Shown: one piece after another, positions 1 through 6,881 of the stretch
Numbering within the stretch: position 1 is the first letter of the stretch
Layout: every line of letters begins with the position of its first letter
Origin: Stenotrophomonas sp. 704A1
Lineage (GTDB): Bacteria > Pseudomonadota > Gammaproteobacteria > Xanthomonadales > Xanthomonadaceae
Assembly (NCBI RefSeq): GCF_030549525.1
Contig: NZ_CP130831.1
Location: forward strand, 1,823,501-1,887,500
Length of the DNA: 64,000 nt
Reading direction: 5' to 3'
Made by a program: the position numbers and the translations under genes
Notes under the pieces: model-generated
The model's database searches: none
What the model was told of the DNA's origin: nothing
Seen by the model: only the letters and a program-made list of their open reading frames with translations

Positions 1-37
1 AGCTCTATCGAGGGTTCGAATCCCTCTCACTCCGCCA
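1..37 (+). tRNA. tRNA-Ser, 3' part only
   Basis: The window opens inside a tRNA gene. Visible are the end of a variable arm, a T arm (GAGGG stem, TTCGAAT loop, CCCTC stem), a seven-base acceptor strand TCACTCC, discriminator G and an encoded CCA at 35-37. A G discriminator after a long variable arm fits serine tRNA. The anticodon lies upstream of the window, so the isoacceptor cannot be named. Confidence 0.75.
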
Positions 38-50
38 GATGCAAAAGAAG

Positions 51-86
51 CGCCCGCAGATCATCGATCTGCGGGCGTTTCTCTTT
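51..86 (+). terminator. Rho-independent terminator of the tRNA gene
   Basis: A perfect 12-bp stem (51-62 with 66-77) closes a three-base ATC loop and is followed by TTTCTCTTT. It sits 13 bases after the tRNA CCA end and is a textbook intrinsic terminator. Confidence 0.9.
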
Positions 87-113
87 GTGCCTCCCCCGTG
101 CTGCCGGCGAGGT

Positions 114-959
114 TCAATCGACCACCGCGTGGGCCCGCACCGGGACAGCCACGCTGCCCCCTGCAGGCGCCGCCGCATGCAGCTGGAAGCCCGCAGCCGG
201 CAATGCATCCAGACCGGTCAGGTGCTCGATGATGGGAATGCCGGCGGCGCTCAGCACGGCGTGCACCGGAGGCGACTGCGCGGTGGTGTCGTCGAGGGAG
301 GGCGAATCGATGCCGACGATCAGCGCGCCGTGGTCACGCAGGTAGATCGCCGCCTTTGCGGTCAGGAACGGATGTCCGCCCGCGGCGTAGTGCGGCGTGC
401 CCCAGTGGCGGTCCCAGCCGGTGTGCACCAGCACCGCCCGGCCGCGGCAGTCGAAAGGCACGAAGTGATGCCAGTCGAGTGCGCGCTGGCGCGCGCCGAC
501 GACGCTGACCACGACCCCCGGAACGGCCGCGACGCCATGCAGCTCCCTCCCGTCGAGGTCCTGCCCATGGGCAATGTGGTGCCCGGGCGTCGCGCTGCCG
601 GTGCCGTGGGTGGCGATGCTGTCGCTGCGGCCGCGACGTGGCAGGGGATCAGCAATGCGCGGGGTGGGCAGGTCGTGCCAGCCCAGCGCGCTGTTCCCGC
701 CCGCATGGCTGAGGTTGATGATGGCGCGCGCGCCGGCATCCGCAGGCGCGGTCATGCGCTTGTGCGGCTCTTCGATGATCCGCTTGTTGAGGATGCGCAG
801 CTGGCCGACCATCAGCAGGCGCATGTCCGCGATGAGGTAGGCGGCGAGCGCATCGTCATCGATGTCGTCGCTGTCGATATCCAGGCGGAAGCCCTGGCCC
901 TGGATGCCGCCGCCATTGCTGAACTCCACCTCGAAATCAAAACAGACGCGCTTCTCCAT
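114..959 (-). CDS. Cyclase-family (kynurenine formamidase-like) hydrolase
   Basis: The 281-aa product has a C-terminal cyclase domain (about residues 79-275). Landmarks are the NLSHAGGNS start, a VLVHTGW strand and the GIDSPSLDD segment. About 68 residues precede it (VCFDFEVEF...NKRIIEEPHK), forming a compact extra domain. In active family members the metal site reads roughly GTHxDxPxH. Here the aligned stretch is GTGSATPGHH (119-128), so one His and the Asp appear to be replaced. The enzyme may therefore bind metal differently or be catalytically changed. There is no signal peptide, so it is cytosolic. The gene starts 6 bases after the stop of the CGNR regulator gene and is almost certainly co-transcribed with it. 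The substrate is unknown. Confidence 0.75.
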   Translation of the reverse strand: MEKRVCFDFEVEFSNGGGIQGQGFRLDIDSDDIDDDALAAYLIADMRLLMVGQLRILNKRIIEEPHKRMTAPADAGARAIINLSHAGGNSALGWHDLPTPRIADPLPRRGRSDSIATHGTGSATPGHHIAHGQDLDGRELHGVAAVPGVVVSVVGARQRALDWHHFVPFDCRGRAVLVHTGWDRHWGTPHYAAGGHPFLTAKAAIYLRDHGALIVGIDSPSLDDTTAQSPPVHAVLSAAGIPIIEHLTGLDALPAAGFQLHAAAPAGGSVAVPVRAHAVVD

Positions 960-965
960 TGCCGC

Positions 966-1538
966 TCATCCCTTCAGTGAGTCCTGCACACGCCGGGCCC
1001 TGTGCGCCCGGACCTTGGCGCGATTGCCGCAGCCCTGCTTCGACGAACACCAGCGCCGCTTGCCCGGGCGCGAGGTGTCCTCGAACACCATGGCGCATTC
1101 GGGGCATTGCCGTATCCGCTGCCGCCTCGGGCCCGCCAGCAGCATCAGGGCGTCTTCGGCGAGCACGGACAGCGCTGCATCGACCGGCCGCGCGCTCACC
1201 CGCCGCAGCACGCCGTTGCCAAGCTGTGGCCGTGGCGGCATCTGCAGTGCCGCGCGGTTGAGGTGTTCAAGGTCGGGCTGGGCGAACGCACGGCCGTGGA
1301 TCGCCTGCAACGCGCATCGATGGATGGCCTCGCGCAGCGATTGCGCCGCGAGCAGCTCGGCGTGGGTGGGTGCGGAAGGGGGAGCGTCGGGCCACAGGCC
1401 GGCCTGGTCCAGCCAACCGGCAAGCGCGGCTGGGTCGACCAGGCGTTCGCGGCCAGTGCCTGCGCGATCACCGAACGTATCGACAAAGTCCAGCGCGGGG
1501 GTGCCGGCGATGAATTCATGTTGGCGGCGCTGATCCAT
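966..1538 (-). CDS. CGNR zinc-finger transcriptional regulator (ABATE domain)
   Basis: This 190-aa protein has an N-terminal ABATE-like region (starts FIAGTPALDFVDTFGDR) and a C-terminal CGNR zinc finger. The finger contains CPECAMVFEDTSRPGKRRWC and then QGCGNRAKVRAHR, which gives four Cys ligands and the family's name motif. Such proteins are regarded as stress- or ligand-responsive DNA-binding regulators. I chose the ATG at 1538 (MDQRRQHEF) because homologues start near the ABATE domain. An in-frame upstream ATG at 1589 would add 17 residues. The chosen start lies inside a perfect 27-bp inverted repeat, which suggests autoregulation. It leads an operon with the cyclase-family gene. Confidence 0.8.
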   Translation of the reverse strand: MDQRRQHEFIAGTPALDFVDTFGDRAGTGRERLVDPAALAGWLDQAGLWPDAPPSAPTHAELLAAQSLREAIHRCALQAIHGRAFAQPDLEHLNRAALQMPPRPQLGNGVLRRVSARPVDAALSVLAEDALMLLAGPRRQRIRQCPECAMVFEDTSRPGKRRWCSSKQGCGNRAKVRAHRARRVQDSLKG

Positions 1539-1562
1539 GTAACCACAATAAGGGGTTACATG
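1536..1562. promoter_or_regulatory. Inverted repeat over the CGNR regulator start codon
   Basis: The sequence is a perfect CATGTAACC-N9-GGTTACATG palindrome. The left arm contains the reverse complement of the chosen ATG. It is the only strong dyad upstream of the regulator, so it is a good candidate for that regulator's own operator. Binding there would block transcription or initiation. Confidence 0.55.
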
Positions 1563-1718
1563 GGCCGGGCACAAGTGCAGCGGCCGCATGCGGGGGCGGC
1601 GGCGTGGGTTGGCGGCGGTTCAGCAGCGGCCCTTGCCGGCGGCGCCGGCAGCGCGCAGCATCGGTGCGCTGCCCCCCGCACACCCTGCAGCATCCTCTTC
1701 ACTCGAACGGAGCGTCGT

Positions 1719-2207
1719 ATGAAGCTGTTGCCTGTCGTGCTGTTGTCCACCCTGCTGCTGCCGGCGTCGCCGTTGCTGGCGGCCGATGCCACCCCGTCAC
1801 CGTCACCGCTGCTGGGCCGCTGGGCGCTGGACATCGCCACGTCTGCGTTGCCCGAAGCGCAACGCCCACAACGGGTCGAGCTGGAATTCCGCGACGTCGG
1901 TGGCGGCCGCTGGAGTTCCCACGTGGACATCGTGCTGCACGACGGCAAGCCGATGACATCGGCCGGCACGCTGGCCCTGGATGGCACGCCGGGGCCGTTG
2001 TCGGGCACCTATGGTGCGGACCAGGCCAACCTGAAGCTGCCCGCCCCCAACACGCTGGTGATGCAGCTGGTCGACCATGGCACCCCGGCATCGACGCGCA
2101 TCTATACCGTGGCGGCCGATCACTCGACGCTGACCGAGACCAAGGCGTTCTACAGGCACGACGGAACGCCGATCCTGCAGACCAACCTGTTCAAGCGCAT
2201 CCCGTAG
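1719..2207 (+). CDS. Small exported protein of unknown function
   Basis: The 162-aa product begins with a clear signal peptide (MKLLPVVLLSTLLLPASPLLA, cleavage expected after ALA/AA near residue 21). The mature part of about 140 residues is rich in beta-strand-like alternation (LLGRWALDI, VELEFRDVG, TLVMQLVDHG, TRIYTVAADHSTLTETKAF), suggesting a small periplasmic beta-sandwich or lipocalin-like fold. I do not recognise the family. The ATG is preceded by ACGGAGCG. The TAG stop is formed by the GTAG end of a palindromic repeat shared with the convergent aceE gene. Confidence 0.7.
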   Translation: MKLLPVVLLSTLLLPASPLLAADATPSPSPLLGRWALDIATSALPEAQRPQRVELEFRDVGGGRWSSHVDIVLHDGKPMTSAGTLALDGTPGPLSGTYGADQANLKLPAPNTLVMQLVDHGTPASTRIYTVAADHSTLTETKAFYRHDGTPILQTNLFKRIP

Positions 2208-2254
2208 CGCTACCGCCGCGCGCAGATCCGCGCGCGGCGCAGCTGCCGCGCTAC
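2204..2254. repeat. GTAG-ended palindromic repeat between convergent genes
   Basis: A GTAGCG end at 2204 and a CGCTAC end at 2249-2254 flank an inner 9-bp stem (2214-2222 with 2231-2239). Both ends read GTAG outward, as in SMAG-type REP elements. It fills the space between the two convergent coding regions and probably acts as their bidirectional 3' hairpin. There is no T tract. Confidence 0.6.
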
Positions 2255-4923
2255 GGCGCGGCAGGATCCTGTTTGCCGGTATCGATGCCGTACCTGTCGA
2301 TGGCGTCCTGCATCCGCGAGCGCTCGATGCGTCCCTCGTCGGCCAGCGCCTTCAGTGATGCCAGCACGATGAAGTGGCGGTCCACTTCAAAGAAGGCGCG
2401 CAGCGATTCACGGGTATCCGAACGGCCGAAGCCGTCGGTGCCGAGCGCGATGAAACGGCGGTCGCCGAGGAAAGGACGGATCTGGTCGGCGACAATCTTC
2501 ATGTAGTCGGTGGCCGCCACCAGCGGGCCGTCGTGGCCATGCAGGCACTGCTGCACGTAGGGCACGCGCGGCGCCTCGGCCGGGTGCAGCAGGTTCCAGC
2601 GTTCGGCGGCCAGGCCGTCGCGGCGCAGTTCGGTCAGGCTGGTCGCGCTCCACACCGTGCTGGCGATGCCGAAATCCTGCTGCAGCAGATCGGCGGCAGC
2701 CAGCACCTCGCGCAGGATCGCACCGCTGCCCATCAGCTGGACGCAGGGGCGCGCGGCGGCATCGGCGGCGGCCGGGCGCAGCAGGTACAGGCCCTTGAGG
2801 ATGCCGGCCTCGGCGCCTTCGGGCAGGGCAGGGTGCGGGTAGTTCTCGTTGAGCAGGGTGATGTAGTAGTAGATGTCTTCCTGCTCCACATACATCCGGC
2901 GCAGACCGTCGTGGATGATCACCGCCAGTTCGAAGGTGTAGGTGGGGTCGTAGGACACGCAGCTGGGAATCACCGATGCCAGCACATGGCTGTGGCCGTC
3001 GTCATGCTGCAGGCCTTCGCCCATCAGCGTGGTGCGGCCGGAGGTGGCGCCGAGCAGGAAGCCACGGGTACGCGCATCGGCGGCGGCCCAGGCCAGGTCA
3101 CCCACGCGCTGCAGGCCGAACATCGAGTAGAAGATGTAGAACGGGATCGTGGCCAGGCCGTGGTTGCTGTAGGCGGTACCGGCGGCGATCCATGAGCAGA
3201 TCGCGCCGGATTCGTTGATGCCTTCCTGCAGGATCTGACCGTCCTTGGCTTCCTTGTAGTAGCTCAGCTGGCCGGCGTCCTGCGGGGTGTACAGCTGGCC
3301 CAGGTAGGAATGGATGCCGATCTGGCGGAACAGGCCTTCCATGCCGAAGGTGCGCGATTCATCGGGCACGATCGGAATCACCCGCTTGCCCAGCTCCGGA
3401 TCCTTCAGCAGGCGGGTGAGGATGCGCACGAAGCCCATGGTGGTGGACTGGCCACGATCACCACTGCCCTGCAGCTGGGTAGTGAAGATCGACAGCGGCG
3501 GCAACGGCAGCGGATCGACACGGGCCAGGCGCGAAGGCAACTGCCCGCCCTGGATGCGCCGGCGCTCGGCGAAGTAGACGGCTTCGGCGCTGCCCGGTTC
3601 CGGGCGCAGGTACGGCATCTCCTCCAGCTGTTCGTCGCTGACCGGCAGGTTGAAGCGGTCGCGGAAGGCGCGCACCGCGTCGGCGCTCATCTTCTTCAGC
3701 TGGTGGTTGATGTTCTGGCCTTCGCCGGCGTCGCCCATGCCGAAACCCTTGACCGTCTTGGCCAGGATCACGGTCGGCCGTCCGCTGGTGTTCACCGCCT
3801 GCTGGTAAGCGGCGAACACCTTCTGCGGATCATGGCCGCCGCGCGCCAGTGCCCAGATGTCATCGTCGCTCATGTGCGCGACCCGCTGCAGCAGCTCGGG
3901 GTCGCGGCCGAAGAAGTGCTCGCGGACGTAGGCGCCGCTCTGCGACTTGAAGGTCTGGTAGTCTCCGTCCACGCATTCCATCATGCGCCGGCGCAGCAGG
4001 CCATTGTGATCGCGCGCCAGCAGGTCGTCCCAGCCGCTGCCCCAGATCAGCTTGATCACGTTCCAGCCGGCGGCGCGGAAGGTGCCTTCCAGTTCCTGGA
4101 TGACCTTGCCGTTGCCGCGCACCGGACCGTCCAGGCGCTGCAGGTTGCAGTTGACCACGAACACGAGGTTGTCCAGCCGTTCGCGGCCGGCCAGCGAAAT
4201 CGCGGCCAGCGATTCGGGCTGGTCCATCTCACCGTCGCCGAGGAAGGCCCAGACCTTGCGGCCCTGGTGTTCTTTCAGGCCGCGGTATTCCAGGTAGCGC
4301 ATGTAGCGCGCCTGGTAGGCGGCGGTCAGTGGGCCCAGGCCCATCGACACGGTGGGGAACTGCCAGAACGCCGGCATCAGCCGCGGATGCGGATAGGAGG
4401 AGAGCCCGTCGCGGCCAGCTTCGCGGCGGAAGTTGTCCATCCGTGCCGGGTCGATGCGGCCTTCCAGGTATGCGCGCGCGTAGATGCCCGGGGCGGAATG
4501 GCCCTGGATGTAGATCATGTCGCCGTCGAAGGTGTCGGTGCGTCCGCGGAAGAAGTGGTCGAAGCCCACGTCGTACAGCACCGCCGCCGACTGGTAGGTG
4601 GCGATGTGGCCGCCGACGTTGGAATGCCTGCCGGCGCGCAGCACCATGACCATCGCGTTCCAGCGGATCATCGCGTTCAGCCGGGCCTCGATGGCCAGAT
4701 CACCGGGGTAGGCCGGCTGGCGTTCGCGCGGAATGGTGTTGACGTAGGCAGTCCAGGCGCGGGTATGCAGGTCACCGTGCTGCTGGGCGTCCAGGTCGCT
4801 CAACTGATCGATGAGGTAATGCGCGCGTGGCCGGCCCCCGGCCTGCAGCACCGCCTCCAGCGATTCGCGCCACTCGCGTGTTTCCAGCGGGTCGGTGTCG
4901 ATGGGGGTGGGGGCGTGGTTCAT
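2251..4923 (-). CDS. aceE: Pyruvate dehydrogenase E1 component (homodimeric)
   Basis: The 890-aa product is the thiamine-diphosphate E1 subunit that decarboxylates pyruvate and acetylates the E2 lipoyl domain. Length matches the roughly 887-aa enterobacterial AceE. The ThDP motif is visible as GDGEMDQPESLAA...NLVFVVNCNLQRLDG. The histidine-rich active-site segments GGHIATYQS and YIQGHSAPG are also present. An in-frame open stretch continues to 5418, but the ATG at 4923 is preceded by GGAG at the right distance and starts the family-typical N-terminus. No aceF or lpd gene is beside it, so E2 and E3 must be encoded elsewhere. It diverges from the ECF sigma gene across 279 bases. Confidence 0.93.
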   Translation of the reverse strand: MNHAPTPIDTDPLETREWRESLEAVLQAGGRPRAHYLIDQLSDLDAQQHGDLHTRAWTAYVNTIPRERQPAYPGDLAIEARLNAMIRWNAMVMVLRAGRHSNVGGHIATYQSAAVLYDVGFDHFFRGRTDTFDGDMIYIQGHSAPGIYARAYLEGRIDPARMDNFRREAGRDGLSSYPHPRLMPAFWQFPTVSMGLGPLTAAYQARYMRYLEYRGLKEHQGRKVWAFLGDGEMDQPESLAAISLAGRERLDNLVFVVNCNLQRLDGPVRGNGKVIQELEGTFRAAGWNVIKLIWGSGWDDLLARDHNGLLRRRMMECVDGDYQTFKSQSGAYVREHFFGRDPELLQRVAHMSDDDIWALARGGHDPQKVFAAYQQAVNTSGRPTVILAKTVKGFGMGDAGEGQNINHQLKKMSADAVRAFRDRFNLPVSDEQLEEMPYLRPEPGSAEAVYFAERRRIQGGQLPSRLARVDPLPLPPLSIFTTQLQGSGDRGQSTTMGFVRILTRLLKDPELGKRVIPIVPDESRTFGMEGLFRQIGIHSYLGQLYTPQDAGQLSYYKEAKDGQILQEGINESGAICSWIAAGTAYSNHGLATIPFYIFYSMFGLQRVGDLAWAAADARTRGFLLGATSGRTTLMGEGLQHDDGHSHVLASVIPSCVSYDPTYTFELAVIIHDGLRRMYVEQEDIYYYITLLNENYPHPALPEGAEAGILKGLYLLRPAAADAAARPCVQLMGSGAILREVLAAADLLQQDFGIASTVWSATSLTELRRDGLAAERWNLLHPAEAPRVPYVQQCLHGHDGPLVAATDYMKIVADQIRPFLGDRRFIALGTDGFGRSDTRESLRAFFEVDRHFIVLASLKALADEGRIERSRMQDAIDRYGIDTGKQDPAAP

Positions 4924-5202
4924 GGCAGTCTCCAGAGGGCGCCGGCCGGTTCCCTGCCAGGGCGACACCAGCGGCAGGGCGGACAGCACTGGAGCGGGGT
5001 CGCAACGGCGGCGGGCCGTGACGCGAAGGGTGACCAGGGCGGTCACCAGGGACGCCAGCGTAGGTCGCGTGCCGTGGCTCCGATAGGCGGGCACGACTTG
5101 GATCTCTGGCAAGCAGGCGTTGCCGCTGCGCGCTGAAACGCCAGTGTCATCGTCGGCGGTCACCCTGCTGGGCTTTCCCGCCTCGGGGAGGGGTGGCCGG
5201 CC

Positions 5203-5718
5203 GTGAACAGCGTGAGGATCTGGGAGAAGAGCTACGAACTGCGGCGACGGCTGCTGCGTGGCTTCTTCCTGCGCCGCGGCTCGGCCAGCGAGGATGCGGA
5301 GGATCTGGCGCAGGAGGTCTACCTGCGCCTGCTGCGCAGCACCGGCGAGGACGCCGCGGCGATCGAGAACCCGGAAGCCTACCTGTTCACCGTGGCCGCC
5401 AATCTGGCCCGCGAACACGCGCGCACGCGTTCATCGCTGCCGCCCCTGCAGGATGTCGACCTGTTGGCCGAGGTGTTGAAGAGCGAGGAGGACATCGAAG
5501 GCGAGTTCGAACGCGCGCAGCACTGGAACGACATCCGCAGCACCATCGCGCAGCTGCCGGCGACCACGCGACGGGTGATGGAACTGCATTACCGCGATGG
5601 GCTGGACTGCCCGACCATCAGCCAGCAGCTGCAGGTATCGGTGCACATGGTGCGCAAGCATATCGGCAAGGGGCTGGACGCCTGCAGGAAGGCGCTCGGC
5701 GCCAGGGAGCACACATGA
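5203..5718 (+). CDS. FecI-type ECF sigma factor
   Basis: This 171-aa sigma-70 family protein has region 2 (SASEDAEDLAQEVYLRLLRS) and region 4 (RRVMELHYRDGLDCPTISQQLQVSVHMVRKHI). There is no region 3, so it is a class IV (ECF) factor. It starts with GTG after a strong GGGAGGGG ribosome-binding site. Its stop overlaps the ATG of the FecR gene (ATGA). In this family an outer-membrane receptor signals through FecR to release the sigma factor, which then transcribes the receptor operon. The target here should be the TonB receptor at 6882. Confidence 0.9.
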   Translation: MNSVRIWEKSYELRRRLLRGFFLRRGSASEDAEDLAQEVYLRLLRSTGEDAAAIENPEAYLFTVAANLAREHARTRSSLPPLQDVDLLAEVLKSEEDIEGEFERAQHWNDIRSTIAQLPATTRRVMELHYRDGLDCPTISQQLQVSVHMVRKHIGKGLDACRKALGAREHT

Positions 5719-6740
5719 ACCGGCAGCCGCCCCACGATCCCGACGATGGGATCGCCCGCCAGGCCGCGGACTGGTTCCTGTGCAACCGCGAAGGACCATT
5801 GGGCCAGGACCAGCGGATCGAATTTCTCGAGTGGATGCAGCGCTCGCCCGAACACGTGCGCGCCTATCTGCGCGTGCTTGCCCTGCATCGGCGGGTGGGC
5901 GAGGCGTTGCAGCCGGCGTTGGCCGAAGAGGCGGCGTTGCCGTCGCCGCGGGCCAGTTCGGCCAAGGTGGTGCCGTTGTTCGCGGCGGCAGCGGCTCCGT
6001 CGCGGGCCGCGCCACGGGTCGGCCGTGCGCGCTGGCTGGCGGCGGCCGCGGTGGCCTGCGTGGCAGTGCTCGGCGCCAGTCTGTTGCCGGCGGCGATGCC
6101 GGTCGAGCAGACCTACAGTGCCGACCACGGCGAGCTGCGCGACCTGGTGCTGCCCGACCAGACCCGGGTACGGCTCAACGCAGACAGCCGCCTGCGCGTG
6201 CGCATCGGCTGGTTCAGCCGCAGGGCGGAACTGCTGCAGGGCGAGGCCACATTCGACATTGCCGGCGACCGGCGTCCGTTCGAGGTGCAGGTGAACGGAC
6301 TGCAGATCCGCGACATCGGCACGGTGTTCGATGTGTCGCGGCGGCTGCAGAGCACGCGCATCGGCGTGGTTTCCGGTGAGGTGGAGGTGTGGAGCCAGGG
6401 CCGGGACGCGGCACGCCTTGCGCAGCTGGGCGCAGGCCGGGTGGTGCAGGTCGATGCACGCAGCCACGCCGTGGAATCGCTGGACATGCCGTTGTCGATG
6501 CTGCTGGACTGGCAGCAGCGCAAGGTGTCCTTCCTCGATGAGCGACTGGACGAGGTCGCTGCTGCCTTCAACCGCCACAACCAGGTGCAGGTACGGGTGC
6601 TGGACGATGGCGCGGCGTCGGCGCGGCTGTCGGGCAGCCTGGATGCGCATCGCATCGGCGCATTGCAGGCATTCCTCGAGCGCGATCCGCGTTTCGTGGT
6701 ACGTCGCGAAGGCGACACGGTGCGGGTCGGCAGCCGCTGA
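5715..6740 (+). CDS. FecR-family anti-sigma factor
   Basis: The 341-aa protein has three parts. The cytosolic N-terminal domain (ARQAADWFLCNREGPL...EFLEWMQRSPEHV) binds the sigma factor. One transmembrane helix lies near residues 99-118 (WLAAAAVACVAVLGASLL). A periplasmic FecR domain (DLVLPDQTRVRLNADSRLRV, EATFDIAGDRRPFEVQV) and a C-terminal STN-contact domain (LLDWQQRKVSFLDERLDEVA) follow. It is translationally coupled to the upstream sigma gene by a 4-base overlap. Its role is to pass the receptor's substrate signal across the inner membrane. Confidence 0.9.
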   Translation: MNRQPPHDPDDGIARQAADWFLCNREGPLGQDQRIEFLEWMQRSPEHVRAYLRVLALHRRVGEALQPALAEEAALPSPRASSAKVVPLFAAAAAPSRAAPRVGRARWLAAAAVACVAVLGASLLPAAMPVEQTYSADHGELRDLVLPDQTRVRLNADSRLRVRIGWFSRRAELLQGEATFDIAGDRRPFEVQVNGLQIRDIGTVFDVSRRLQSTRIGVVSGEVEVWSQGRDAARLAQLGAGRVVQVDARSHAVESLDMPLSMLLDWQQRKVSFLDERLDEVAAAFNRHNQVQVRVLDDGAASARLSGSLDAHRIGALQAFLERDPRFVVRREGDTVRVGSR

Positions 6741-6764
6741 GTCCGGCGTGGTCCGCCCCTGTCA

Positions 6765-6788
6765 GAAAAAATTCATCGAATCGGCGTT
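6765..6788 (+). promoter_or_regulatory. Candidate ECF promoter for the TonB receptor
   Basis: Between FecR and the receptor there is a GAAAAAATT element (6765-6773), an 11-base spacer and CGTT (6785-6788). The A-rich -35 with a CGT-type -10 resembles promoters read by FecI-like sigma factors. About 95 bases of leader would follow before the ATG. The assignment is from pattern only. Confidence 0.35.
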
Positions 6789-6881
6789 CTCCACTTCGGA
6801 GCGCGCCGCCTCTTACTTGGGAGAAGCCGCTGCCGATCCGTGCAGCGGCACCGGTTGTCTTCTCTCTTCCAAGGAATCGTG

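Noticed and set aside
3310..5136. 608-codon open frame antisense to aceE
   Set aside because: High-GC shadow with low-complexity H/G/A/V-rich product, no ribosome-binding site, and aceE motifs on the other strand.
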